Positions 6,208 to 13,862 of a stretch of 19,823 nt of DNA are shown here, piece after piece. The translations under genes were made by a program, and so were the position numbers. Origin of the DNA: CAYJUM01 sp964478915 (lineage in GTDB: Bacteria > Nitrospirota > Nitrospiria > Nitrospirales > Nitrospiraceae). Location of the stretch: NCBI GenBank assembly GCA_964478915.1, contig CAYZKG010000041.1, positions 1 through 19,823 of the forward strand, written 5' to 3'. The notes beneath the pieces are model-generated. The model saw nothing but the letters and a program-made list of their open reading frames with translations. It ran no database searches and was not told the origin of the DNA. Numbering within the stretch: the first letter of the stretch is position 1; each line of letters opens with the position of its first letter.

Positions 6208-6651
6208 GTGAAATTCTTCGTTTACGCCGATAATCTCAACCCCACACAACTGAAGAGGCGAGCGCCGGAGCACCGGTTTCTCTGCAAGGCCTACCTGCCG
6301 GAGCACTCGATTCATTTTTGCCGGTGGTCGTCGCAGTGGCGCTGTGGCCTGGCCAGTGTCACCCCCGAACCGGCCGAGCGGGTCTGGGGCATCGTGCTCG
6401 AGATCACCGACGAGGACCTCAAGCTGATGGATGAGTTTGAAGGCGAGGTGCCGCCGAATGCCTTCCGCCACGTTCCGGTCACCGTGATCACGGAGACGGG
6501 TGACAAAGAGCTGGTCACCACCCACGCGGCGACGCCCATCGGCAAGTTCAAGCCGAAGGAGCATTATCTCGAATGGGTCATCAAAGGCGCCAAGCACTGG
6601 AAGCTGCCGAATGAGTGCATCGAGAAATGGCAGGCCTTCATGCCGCGCTGA
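6208..6651 (+). CDS. Gamma-glutamylcyclotransferase-like (GGCT/AIG2 fold) protein
   Basis: 147-aa protein starting with GTG. The opening KFFVYADNLNPTQLKRR corresponds to the family YGSNL/M signature (here variant ADNLN), and LMDEFEGEVPPNAFRHVPV matches the conserved Asp-Glu-x-Glu-Gly segment; E78 aligns with the catalytic glutamate of human GGCT. Such enzymes release 5-oxoproline from gamma-glutamyl compounds, but many members have unknown substrates. A cytosolic location is expected. The Shine-Dalgarno is weak. Downstream, after 34 bp, is the ferredoxin gene with a strong RBS. Confidence 0.75.
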   Translation: MKFFVYADNLNPTQLKRRAPEHRFLCKAYLPEHSIHFCRWSSQWRCGLASVTPEPAERVWGIVLEITDEDLKLMDEFEGEVPPNAFRHVPVTVITETGDKELVTTHAATPIGKFKPKEHYLEWVIKGAKHWKLPNECIEKWQAFMPR

Positions 6652-6685
6652 ATGCTACGCACAGTCTAAATATTAAGGAGCCTCC

Positions 6686-7015
6686 ATGCCGAAGCCGAAA
6701 TACCACATCATTGTGTGCACGAATGCCCGTCCTCCCGGCCATCCCAAGCCCTCCTGCGGGTCCGCCGGCTCTCCGGGTATCTTGATGGCGTTCAACATGG
6801 GACTGATGGAGCGGGGCTACCAGCCCGGAGAGGTGCTGGTGACCGGATCGAGCTGTCTGGGTCCGTGCGAGAGCGGCCCGACGGTGGTGATCTATCCGGA
6901 TGGCATCTGGTATGGACCGATCAAGGAAGCGGACGTCGCGGCCATTTTGGATGAGCATATCGGCAAGGGGAAACCGGTGGACCGGCTGAAGCCGGACGCA
7001 GTGTGGGGGACATGA
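6686..7015 (+). CDS. Thioredoxin-like [2Fe-2S] ferredoxin
   Basis: 109-aa protein of the thioredoxin-fold ferredoxin family (TRX_Fd). Four cysteines fit the cluster pattern: C11 (IIVCTNARP), C24 (PSCGSAG), C57 and C61 (SSCLGPCESGP). The remaining sequence, VVIYPDGIWYGPIKEADV, is typical. AAGGAG lies 6 bp before the ATG. Its TGA overlaps the ATG of moaB in the arrangement ATGA (7012-7015), indicating coupled expression. Probably an electron carrier; a link to molybdoenzyme assembly is only suggested by position. Confidence 0.9.
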   Translation: MPKPKYHIIVCTNARPPGHPKPSCGSAGSPGILMAFNMGLMERGYQPGEVLVTGSSCLGPCESGPTVVIYPDGIWYGPIKEADVAAILDEHIGKGKPVDRLKPDAVWGT

Positions 7016-7581
7016 AGGCACACAAGCACCGCGCGCATAGGCGCGGTCAGCCACGAAGCGCGAAACGTCACCAGGTCCCTAGCCACCTGGAGCACAAAGA
7101 GCACGCTCCGCAGAGCGTGGGCTGCATGGTGATCACCTGCAGCGACACCCGCACGCCCGATACTGATACGAGCGGTCAACTGATTATGCACCTCCTGAAG
7201 AAACATGGCCATCAGGTGGTCGCGTACCGCGTCGTCAAAGATGATCCTGGGCAAATCCGGGACGCGTTGACCACAGGCACGGGGCACGACGCGGTCCAGG
7301 CCATCATCATCAATGGGGGAACCGGTATCTCCCGGCGGGATTCGACGTTCGAGGCGGTGGATGGGCTGCTCGAGAAAAGACTGGATGGATTCGGGGAGGT
7401 GTTCCGGTATCTCACCTATCAGGAGATCGGCTCACCGGCGATCATGAGCCGGGCCACGGCCGGCCTGTATCGGGGCCGGATCATTTTTTCCACTCCCGGC
7501 TCCGAAGGCGCGGTCCGGCTGGCCATGGAAAAACTCATCCTGCCCGAGCTCGGCCACATCGTCCGGGAAATCACCAAATAG
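7012..7581 (+). CDS. moaB: MoaB/MogA-type molybdenum cofactor biosynthesis protein
   Basis: 189-aa molybdopterin adenylyltransferase-like protein, which activates molybdopterin for metal insertion. The fold begins near residue 36 with GCMVITCSDTRTPDTDTSG; the MPT-binding loop INGGTGISRRD is at 101-110 and the TPGS loop at 161-164. About 30 basic, His-rich residues precede the domain, longer than usual. I chose ATG at 7012 because it overlaps the ferredoxin stop; an in-frame GTG at 7003 is the alternative. A hairpin made of 7-bp repeats follows the stop codon. Confidence 0.88.
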   Translation: MKAHKHRAHRRGQPRSAKRHQVPSHLEHKEHAPQSVGCMVITCSDTRTPDTDTSGQLIMHLLKKHGHQVVAYRVVKDDPGQIRDALTTGTGHDAVQAIIINGGTGISRRDSTFEAVDGLLEKRLDGFGEVFRYLTYQEIGSPAIMSRATAGLYRGRIIFSTPGSEGAVRLAMEKLILPELGHIVREITK

Positions 7582-7582
7582 C

Positions 7583-7624
7583 CGTTAGGCGTGAGGCGTA
7601 AGGTGCAACCCCTCACGCCTCACG
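7583..7624. terminator. Hairpin built from inverted heptads between convergent genes
   Basis: Six 7-bp units in phase: three of CGTNAGG type (7583-7603), a linker unit TGCAACC and two CCTCACG units (7611-7624). The inversion pairs 7590-7599 with 7615-7624 over 10 bp; after one mismatch a further 3 bp pair, leaving a 7-nt loop. It lies between the stop of moaB and the stop of the convergent CBS gene, so it could terminate both. No T-run follows on either strand, so it may act with Rho or simply protect 3' ends. Confidence 0.6.
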
Positions 7625-7628
7625 TCCT

Positions 7629-8030
7629 CTAGTCTTGCGTGATGCGGGGCTCCGAGACCTGCTTGAAATACACCAGCAGGTCGCGGACCGAGATCAGCCC
7701 CACCAATTTTCCCTTGTCCGTCACGCCGAGATGTCGGACTCCAAAATCGCCCATCATGTCGTGCGCGTCCTGAACCGTTCGGGTTACCTCGAGGGTCAGA
7801 ATCGGGCTCGTCATGATGCTGTTGACGGCCGCTTTGCCCAGATCCACGCCTTCGGCCACCGCCCGCCGCACGATGTCGGTCTCGGTGACGATGCCGATCA
7901 GATCCCCGGCTTTCTCCACGAACAGGGACCCGATCCGTTCATCGCGCATGCGTCGTGCCGCCTCGCGAATCGACGCATCGTCTGGAATGGTGCGAAGGTC
8001 CTTGCGCATCAAGTTGGTTAAGCTCGACAT
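7629..8030 (-). CDS. Tandem CBS-domain protein
   Basis: 133-aa protein made of two CBS domains (about residues 8-58 and 72-125), which together form a Bateman module that binds adenosyl ligands. Typical segments are RTIPDDASIREAARRM, GIVTETDIVRRAV, SPILTLEVTRTVQDAHDMM and LVGLISVRDLLVYF. A GGAAAGGA Shine-Dalgarno lies about 7 bp upstream of the ATG. It begins 17 bp after the MDR dehydrogenase gene, so it is probably the last gene of that operon. It may sense cellular energy state for a partner protein; the partner is unknown. Confidence 0.88.
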   Translation of the reverse strand: MSSLTNLMRKDLRTIPDDASIREAARRMRDERIGSLFVEKAGDLIGIVTETDIVRRAVAEGVDLGKAAVNSIMTSPILTLEVTRTVQDAHDMMGDFGVRHLGVTDKGKLVGLISVRDLLVYFKQVSEPRITQD

Positions 8031-8047
8031 AGCAAATCCTTTCCGGC

Positions 8048-9088
8048 TTAAGCCCCGTCCCCAACGGCCAGCACGATTTTCCCGAACTGCGAGCGGCTCA
8101 GCATGAGCTCCTGGGCCTGCCGTGCCTCCTGCAGAGGCAGGACCCGGTCCACGACCGGACGGAGCTGTCCCCGCCCCACCAGCTTGGCGGCCTCCAGCAG
8201 CTCGGCGCGGGTGCCCATGTACGATCCCTTATAGCTCAACTGGCGGACAAAGAGGTAGCGGAGATCGATCTTGACATCGGGACCCGAGGTGGCGCCGCAG
8301 GTCACGAGCCGTCCCCCCTTGGCCAACGACGACACGCACTGGTCCCACACCGCCGGCCCGATATGCTCGATCACCACATCGACTCCCCTGCCGCCGGTCA
8401 AGGCTTTGACCCGCTCGGCCACGCGCTCTCTGGAGTGCTGAATGACCTCATCGGCTCCCAAGGCCTTGGCCTTGGGGACCTTCTCGTCCGACCCCACCGT
8501 GGTGATGACCCGCGCGCCGGCGACCTTGGCGATCTGCACCGCCATACTGCCCACGCCGCTGCCGGCCGCCATGACCAGCACCTCCTCTCCCGGCTGCAGC
8601 CGCGCCAGGGTAAAGAGCATGTGCCAGGCGGTTACCGTGACGAGCGGAAAGGCTGCGGCCTGCTCAAAGGTCAGCGAGCCGGGAATCGGGATCGCGTTGA
8701 GGGCCGGAACCTTGACGAATTCCGCATAGCCGCCATTCACCTGCGCACCGACCAGCCGGTACCGGGGACACATGTTGTCGCGACCGGACAGGCACATGTC
8801 ACAGCGCCAGCAGCTCAACCCGGGAGAGACGAAGACCCGATCTCCGGGAGCCAGCCCGGCCACTTCCCCGCCAACCTCCTCCACGACGCCCGATACGTCG
8901 CATCCGGAAATGTGCGGCAGTGGAATCTGATAGCCCGGGATCCCTTGCCGCACCCAGATATCCAGATGGTTGAGGGCGCAGGCCCTCACCCGGATCAACA
9001 CCCCATGCGCGGCAATGCGCGGGCGCTCCACCTCCTCGTAGCGAAGCTCTTCCGGCCCACCGTGCCTGTGAAACACCACTGCTTTCAT
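8048..9088 (-). CDS. Zinc-type MDR alcohol dehydrogenase / quinone oxidoreductase family
   Basis: 346-aa medium-chain dehydrogenase/reductase. GroES-like N-terminal half, then a Rossmann domain with VMAAGSGVGSMAVQIAK (about 172-188). The structural zinc lobe is intact: C93, C96, C99 and C107 (CWRCDMCLSGRDNMC). The catalytic zinc seems absent: the usual first Cys is N40 (ALNHLD) and the GHE motif reads GCD (62-64). That pattern is typical of the quinone/enoyl reductase side of the family, so a reductase acting on an activated alkene or quinone is likelier than an alcohol dehydrogenase. NADPH preference cannot be read with confidence. In an apparent operon with PhzF-like and CBS genes. Confidence 0.82.
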   Translation of the reverse strand: MKAVVFHRHGGPEELRYEEVERPRIAAHGVLIRVRACALNHLDIWVRQGIPGYQIPLPHISGCDVSGVVEEVGGEVAGLAPGDRVFVSPGLSCWRCDMCLSGRDNMCPRYRLVGAQVNGGYAEFVKVPALNAIPIPGSLTFEQAAAFPLVTVTAWHMLFTLARLQPGEEVLVMAAGSGVGSMAVQIAKVAGARVITTVGSDEKVPKAKALGADEVIQHSRERVAERVKALTGGRGVDVVIEHIGPAVWDQCVSSLAKGGRLVTCGATSGPDVKIDLRYLFVRQLSYKGSYMGTRAELLEAAKLVGRGQLRPVVDRVLPLQEARQAQELMLSRSQFGKIVLAVGDGA

Positions 9089-9092
9089 AGAA

Positions 9093-9134
9093 CCTCAGGC
9101 GCGAGGCGCGAGGTTATGGAGAACTCTGCGCCTC
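9093..9134. repeat. Heptad repeat with hairpin potential in the PhzF-MDR spacer
   Basis: Three 7-bp units in phase, CCTCAGG then CGCGAGG twice (9093-9113). GAGGCGC (9103-9109) can pair with GCGCCTC (9128-9134) in the PhzF-family transcript, forming a 7-bp stem with an 18-nt loop just after the stop codon. It could reduce read-through into the MDR gene. Confidence 0.45.
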
Positions 9135-9138
9135 ATAG

Positions 9139-10071
9139 CTAAAACGTCAACGTCCCTTCGGCCACCATCACGACCTGTCCGCCCACCTTGACCTCCTGGA
9201 TCACGTCGTCGTCCGATTCCACTTGAATGAAAATGCGGGAGGGACGGTCCAGCTCATACCCCTGCTCCGCGATGATCTCCGTCCTGGGTGCCACTTCCAC
9301 CACCCCGTTCTGCACAAGGTACGCGCCCAAGGCGCCGCTCGCGCTGCCGGTGGCCGGGTCTTCCGTGACGCCGATCGGGGTGGCGAACATGCGGGTGTGT
9401 ACCGTGGAGAATTCTTCCACGGTCACCGTGGTGAACACCATGATGCCGTTGCATCCGTACCGCGCACACAGCTCATTCATGGCCGGCACGTCGGGGACAA
9501 TCGATTTCACGGCGGTCAGCGTGCGCACCGGCACGATCATCACCGGCAAGCCCGTGGAGACCACTTCGACGGGGAGTTTCGTCCGGGTGATCTGATCCTT
9601 GGACAGCCCCAGCGCCTTGGCGACCTCGAACAGATCCTTCATCGGCTCGACCCGCTCCAGGAACTGCGGCTTCGGCTGCGACATGACCAGCCGGAGGATC
9701 TCTCCCTTCACGATATCCAGCTCGACCGGGAACACCCCGATACTGCATTCCTGCATGACCCGAGTGACCGGCTCCTTGAGGGGAATGCGGCCCAGCTTGG
9801 CCAGCACGAAGAAGGTGCCCAGCACGGGATGGCCGGCAAACGGAATCTCATGGGTCGGGGTGAAAATCCGGATCTTCGCGGCCGCCGCGAGGTCCGTTGC
9901 CGGGAAGACGAAGACGGTTTCGGAGAGATTCATCTCCCGGGCAATCTGCTGCAGCTCGACATCGGAAAGCCCCTCGGCATCCGGCAGCACCGCGACCGGA
10001 TTCCCCGTAAACGGCTGATCGGTAAAGACATCGACCTGGTAGACCTTGAGAGTACGCCGCTCCGGACTCAT
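9139..10071 (-). CDS. PhzF-family isomerase/epimerase
   Basis: 310-aa protein of the PhzF/diaminopimelate-epimerase-like fold. Key features: YQVDVFTDQPFTGNPVAVLP at the N-terminus, E51 in MNLSETVFVF (equivalent to the catalytic Glu of PhzF), FAGHPVLGT (80-86) and the second-half phosphate-loop-like EDPATGSASGALGAYLV. PhzF itself isomerises dihydro-hydroxyanthranilate; no other phenazine genes are here, so the substrate is unknown and the family name should not be read as phenazine synthesis. The ATG lies 9 bp after a predicted -10, so the transcript may be leaderless. Same strand as the MDR and CBS genes. Confidence 0.85.
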   Translation of the reverse strand: MSPERRTLKVYQVDVFTDQPFTGNPVAVLPDAEGLSDVELQQIAREMNLSETVFVFPATDLAAAAKIRIFTPTHEIPFAGHPVLGTFFVLAKLGRIPLKEPVTRVMQECSIGVFPVELDIVKGEILRLVMSQPKPQFLERVEPMKDLFEVAKALGLSKDQITRTKLPVEVVSTGLPVMIVPVRTLTAVKSIVPDVPAMNELCARYGCNGIMVFTTVTVEEFSTVHTRMFATPIGVTEDPATGSASGALGAYLVQNGVVEVAPRTEIIAEQGYELDRPSRIFIQVESDDDVIQEVKVGGQVVMVAEGTLTF

Positions 10072-10080
10072 AGACCGGGT

Positions 10081-10110
10081 ACTCTAGGGAAGCCGGTTCT
10101 GTTTTGTCAA
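10081..10110 (-). promoter_or_regulatory. Promoter for the PhzF-family operon
   Basis: Minus-strand consensus TTGACA (10105-10110), 18-bp spacer, TAGAGT (10081-10086). Only 9 bp separate the -10 from the ATG. The rest of the spacer (10111-10234) shows nothing I can name. Confidence 0.6.
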
Positions 10111-10234
10111 CGCAGCGCGGAAGCGAGGCCACCTCGTCAGCTGGAGGAATAAGACCAGATGGCTTCGACCACTTGCGGGCTGGAATCGCGTTGCCTGTGA
10201 ACTAAGTGGCGAGAATGGGTGTACAGAACTGCCG

Positions 10235-11500
10235 TCAAGCCACGGACGAGCCAAAAAGCGCCTCGTAGGATTGCGTCAGCGGATTCCTGATGTAATCTTC
10301 CACGTAGGTCTTGAGCAGCCCGTTGCGGTAGAGCCGCTTGTTGGCGAATTGCGTGTCGATCTTGTGCAGCACGCGGACCTTTACCCCGGTCTTCCGCATG
10401 AACTGCTCCAGCGTCACACCGGCAATATCCATGTAGCGGCCTCGGCCGGACTGCATCACGCACTTCGGGATGTAGAGCAATTTCTCGGTCGTCACGCGAC
10501 GCATAATGTCGTCGAACGTCAGCAAGACCGTGCAGTCGGAATCGCCGCCCAGAGTGGCATTGGGGACGTAGAGGAAGCGCGCGCGGTTCTTTCGGTACAT
10601 GGTGAGGATCTTGTGGACGCTGCCGGCCATGACGACGGGGTCCTTCTTCTCCAGCCCCAGCGAGTCGAACAGGCTGACGATACGCTTCCGGTTCAGGAAC
10701 GCGGTGATGTACGCCTCGGTGTGGATCGTGGTCATGTTGGGCAGCCCGACATCGTAGATGCGCTGGGCTTCCGTGGGCAGATATGTCCGGCCCTGCCGCA
10801 TCAATGCCGCGGTGTCCTCCTTCAGGCCCCGCACGGGAGTCAGGCAGCCCATCCACAAGACGCATTTCTGATTGATGCCGGAGATCGTCAGCGCGTCGTC
10901 CGACATGGTGTGATCGTCGAAGGCATAAAAGTTGGCCGACGACACCGCGGGTCCGTCCAGCACCTTCAACAGATGCTTCACGGACGGAGCGTGCGGCATC
11001 AGTCGTTCCCGATGGCGACCCAGGGTGATCACCGACAGCTCGAAGTTGATCCGGCCGGGATACTGCGCCGCCAGCTCATGAATCTTGGGGACATGCACGA
11101 AGCCGACCGTAAAAAACGTCAGGTTCTTGTCGGTGTATTTGAGGAAATCCTCCACCCACTCCATGGCCTTGGGATGGAGGAACAGATCGGTCCACTCCAT
11201 GTATTCATTGCCGCCCAGGCACCAGAACTGCAGCGGGTCGGTCGGCTTCTTGTTGATGTAGTCCAGGATGAATTCCCAGTCCTCCTGAGTGGTCTTCGGC
11301 GGCTCCACGGTCTCGCGATAGGAATGGTCCAGCTCATAGCAAAACTCGCATTGGACCGGACAGCTCTTGCCGAGACTGATGGGGATCTTCCCCGAGTCCA
11401 TCTCGTGGATCAGGACATCCCGGTAGGTCTTGCCTTTGAACAGAGGGGACGCCTTCAGAATGGGAGGGGGAGCCTGGAGAACCGGAAGCGGCTTGCTCAT
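10235..11500 (-). CDS. Radical SAM protein, canonical CX3CX2C type
   Basis: 421-aa radical SAM enzyme. The [4Fe-4S] ligands are C47, C51 and C54 in KSCPVQCEFCYELD, preceded by ISLGKSC, and the GGNEYMEW segment after QFWCL fits the SAM-binding GGE-type motif. Later cysteines at CVLWMGC might bind an additional cluster, but I cannot tell. I chose ATG at 11500 (MSKPLPVLQAPPPIL) with GAGG 6 bp upstream; an upstream in-frame start (11653) has no protein character and crosses the divergent gene. No B12 domain. It is divergent from the mini J-domain gene and lies downstream of two B12-type radical SAM genes on the same strand. Substrate unknown; ELP3-like or other well-known subfamily features are not evident. 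Confidence 0.82.
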   Translation of the reverse strand: MSKPLPVLQAPPPILKASPLFKGKTYRDVLIHEMDSGKIPISLGKSCPVQCEFCYELDHSYRETVEPPKTTQEDWEFILDYINKKPTDPLQFWCLGGNEYMEWTDLFLHPKAMEWVEDFLKYTDKNLTFFTVGFVHVPKIHELAAQYPGRINFELSVITLGRHRERLMPHAPSVKHLLKVLDGPAVSSANFYAFDDHTMSDDALTISGINQKCVLWMGCLTPVRGLKEDTAALMRQGRTYLPTEAQRIYDVGLPNMTTIHTEAYITAFLNRKRIVSLFDSLGLEKKDPVVMAGSVHKILTMYRKNRARFLYVPNATLGGDSDCTVLLTFDDIMRRVTTEKLLYIPKCVMQSGRGRYMDIAGVTLEQFMRKTGVKVRVLHKIDTQFANKRLYRNGLLKTYVEDYIRNPLTQSYEALFGSSVA

Positions 11501-11601
11501 CAATGCCTCACCGCCTGAACGGCGCACGCTCGATCCGCATTGACAGCCATCCACGCCGTTTGCCACACTCTCATGACACTGCGGAAGGGCCAAAACGCAC
11601 C

Positions 11602-11847
11602 ATGAAACGGGAAGACATTGATCGCGCCCTGAACGTGTTCGGCCTGACCCCATCGCTCACGCTGGAGCGTCTGGAAGAGAAGCGCCGCGAGCTGCTCGCC
11701 ACGTGGCACCCGCATCGCTACGCCAACCTCACCAACAACCCGCGCAAATACATGCAGATGTACAAGAAAGGAGAGGCCATGACCAAGGAGATCAACGCGG
11801 CCTATGAGGTGCTGCTCGCATGGCTCAAGAAGCAAAGTGATGTGTGA
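11602..11847 (+). CDS. Mini J-domain-like protein with HPH instead of HPD
   Basis: 81-aa protein that is almost only a J-domain: helix I LNVFGLTPSL, helix II ERLEEKRRELLATW, then HPH (36-38) where J-proteins have the HPD that activates DnaK, then a basic loop RYANLTNNPRKYMQMYKKG and helix III MTKEINAAYEVLLAWLKK. The Asp loss predicts little or no DnaK stimulation; such degenerate J-domains usually act as scaffolds or binding modules. The only plus-strand gene in this cluster, starting 101 bp from the divergent radical SAM gene. Candidate promoter TTGACA (11540-11545) with CACACT 18 bp further on. RBS weak. Confidence 0.75.
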   Translation: MKREDIDRALNVFGLTPSLTLERLEEKRRELLATWHPHRYANLTNNPRKYMQMYKKGEAMTKEINAAYEVLLAWLKKQSDV

Positions 11848-11856
11848 TCTGTAATC

Positions 11857-11884
11857 GGTTCACTCATCACCCATCACTCATCAC
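11857..11884 (-). repeat. Heptad repeat, four units
   Basis: Read on the minus strand, four 7-bp units in phase, GTGATGA, GTGATGG, GTGATGA and GTGAACC, fill the spacer between the stops of the mini J-domain gene and the first B12-type radical SAM gene. Confidence 0.65.
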
Positions 11885-11885
11885 G

Positions 11886-13844
11886 CTAGCGCGTTGAATG
11901 CGACACTACCCGGGCCATGGACGGCTCGCTCTTCTCTTCGGCATCACCCCTCGCCACAGGCCAGGTCACCAGCCCCGAGACGCTGCCGGTGGACTGCCGG
12001 ACCGCGCCGTCTTCCCGCTTTGCATAGATCTGAGGCAGGCGGTTGGTCCCAAACTTCGAGATGTACAGGAAGACGTGCTCGCGCGCGTTGACCCGCACGG
12101 CCCAGGGCTCGAAGTCGTTCTGATAGAACTCTTCGCACAGCTGCATCGCCTCGAGGCAGGTCACCCCGACCGGTTCGTTCAGGGTGTAATAGTAGTCGAG
12201 CGGCATGTCGTACTCTTCCTGCTTGTGGATCGTGATCCCGAACTTCTCCGGATTCCGGACCATGGGCGTATGGCGATACGCCACGAAGTAGAACAGCTCC
12301 ACCGAGTGGATGTTCTCCTCGTTGCCGATGATGAACCGTCTGGTCTCCTCGGCCTCCTCTCGGGTCTCGCCCGGAAAGCCATAGAATGCCATGACGTGAT
12401 TCCAGATCCCGACTCTCGCCGCTTCGTGGAGGTTGTGCTCGATCACCGACTTCTTGACATGCTTGTCCATCAGGCCGAGCACCCGCTCATTGGCCGATTC
12501 CATCCCGTAGTACAGGGTGCAACACCCCGATTGAGCCGCCAGCTTCCAGACCTCCGGATCCTGCAGCGATTCCTCGAACCGGATCAGCGTCGTCCATTTG
12601 ATGCCGACATCCTGCTCCGTCAGCAGTTTGATCACCTTCTTGAACAGCGCAGGCGGGTACGATTCGTCGGCGAACAGAAAATGCACGGCGTCGTACTTTT
12701 CCTTGAGGGCCTTGATCTGCTGAACCACGTCGTGAGCCGGGAGCCCCCGATACTGATCGAAGTATCCCTGGCCGTGGTCGCAGAACGTGCAGCGGCCCCA
12801 GTAGCAGCCCCGAGTGGCCAGATACGGAAGGATCCGCACCGGCACAAAGTAGCTGTCCAGCGGGAGGCCGTCGAAATCCGGGATCGGGAGCGCCGTGGTC
12901 TTTTCGGTATAGATCTCGGTGTTGACATGGATACCGGTCGCGTCCCGATAGATGAGGTTCGGCACGGACGCCATTGCCCGCCGTCCGCTCAGGGATTCCA
13001 GGAGCCACAAGAGGGCATGCTCGCCTTCGTACATGATGGCCGAGTCGAACACCGAGCTGAAGAACCGTTCGTGCTTCGGCAGCTCTTCCTGGAGCCGCGT
13101 GATCACGTTCCCCCCCACCGTCACGTGGACATGCGGGAAGGTTTCCTTGATCATCTTGCAAAACGTCAATCCGGCCAGGAGTTGCATCTGCGTCCCGATC
13201 GACACGCCCACAACGTCTGGCGCTTCCTTGTTGACCGCCGGCAGGACGAGTTGCCGGCACACGTCACGGTAGACGTTCACCTGGTCGTCATCCAGACAGG
13301 CAAACACCTCCCGGGACACGCCCGGCCGGTATCCGAGATTGCTCTCCATCGGATAGAAGACCAGCGAGGCCGGATAGTACGCCGCAGAGATGTACTGCAT
13401 CGTCTCCCGAAAGACGTTCAGCGCCCACTCCAACTGGTCGGCATCGTAGAACGCTTCGCTGCGGACGATCCTCTTCGCGGATTCGGCCCGCTCCGCGAGA
13501 TCGACGACATCGACGGCCAGCGCCGCCTCGAGGCAGGCCTTTTGATCCGCCTCGCGAGCCGTCAGCTCCGCGGCATCCCTGGATTCCAGCTCCCGCAGTT
13601 GCATCGTCAGCCGGGCCTTGATCCAGAACAGGAAGGTGTCCGAGAAAAAGCGGTCGTACATCTCGATGTTGACATCCTTCTGCACGACTTCGAGCCCGTG
13701 CTGCCGCAGCACGGCGGTGAGGCTGGGAAGCGCGAGATAGGGCGCCGTCGGGACCCATTCCGGCGGGAAGAGCAGCATCGCTTTGAGCTTCGGGCCCTCC
13801 GCCTTGGAAGGAAGGCCGTCGATGTGAATCAGCTCAGGCGGCAT
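11886..13844 (-). CDS. B12-type radical SAM protein A (CX4CX2C)
   Basis: 652-aa protein. The N-terminal Rossmann strand is MLLFPPEWVPTAPYLALPSLTAVLR (23-47), but the B12 domain is interrupted by a roughly 140-residue helical insertion (about 65-205). The core resumes at PDVVGVSIGTQMQLLAGLTF and VTVGGNVITRL. The DxHxxG cobalt-ligand motif is not seen; the equivalent region reads KDVNIEMYD. The radical SAM barrel starts at TRGCYWGRCTFCDHG with C347, C352 and C355, a CX4CX2C spacing instead of CX3CX2C. FADESYPPALF, YYGMESANERVL and FYGFPGETREE follow. A unique C-terminal tail of about 35 residues. Only 18 bp after its paralogue, without a good RBS, so translation is probably coupled. Chemistry may be methylation or another radical rearrangement; unassigned. 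Confidence 0.85.
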   Translation of the reverse strand: MPPELIHIDGLPSKAEGPKLKAMLLFPPEWVPTAPYLALPSLTAVLRQHGLEVVQKDVNIEMYDRFFSDTFLFWIKARLTMQLRELESRDAAELTAREADQKACLEAALAVDVVDLAERAESAKRIVRSEAFYDADQLEWALNVFRETMQYISAAYYPASLVFYPMESNLGYRPGVSREVFACLDDDQVNVYRDVCRQLVLPAVNKEAPDVVGVSIGTQMQLLAGLTFCKMIKETFPHVHVTVGGNVITRLQEELPKHERFFSSVFDSAIMYEGEHALLWLLESLSGRRAMASVPNLIYRDATGIHVNTEIYTEKTTALPIPDFDGLPLDSYFVPVRILPYLATRGCYWGRCTFCDHGQGYFDQYRGLPAHDVVQQIKALKEKYDAVHFLFADESYPPALFKKVIKLLTEQDVGIKWTTLIRFEESLQDPEVWKLAAQSGCCTLYYGMESANERVLGLMDKHVKKSVIEHNLHEAARVGIWNHVMAFYGFPGETREEAEETRRFIIGNEENIHSVELFYFVAYRHTPMVRNPEKFGITIHKQEEYDMPLDYYYTLNEPVGVTCLEAMQLCEEFYQNDFEPWAVRVNAREHVFLYISKFGTNRLPQIYAKREDGAVRQSTGSVSGLVTWPVARGDAEEKSEPSMARVVSHSTR

Positions 13845-13862
13845 GGCGGATGGACACAGGGT

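Noticed and set aside
9139..10071. Phenazine biosynthesis
   Set aside because: Only a PhzF-family protein is present; the other phenazine genes are absent and the family is broad.
10271..11518. 415-codon plus-strand open frame opposite the radical SAM gene
   Set aside because: Shadow of the minus-strand gene with no recognisable motifs.
11518..11560. Inverted repeat AACGGCG / CGCCGTT around the TTGACA in the divergent spacer
   Set aside because: Seven-base arms 29 bp apart are expected by chance in GC-rich sequence; no conservation can be checked here.
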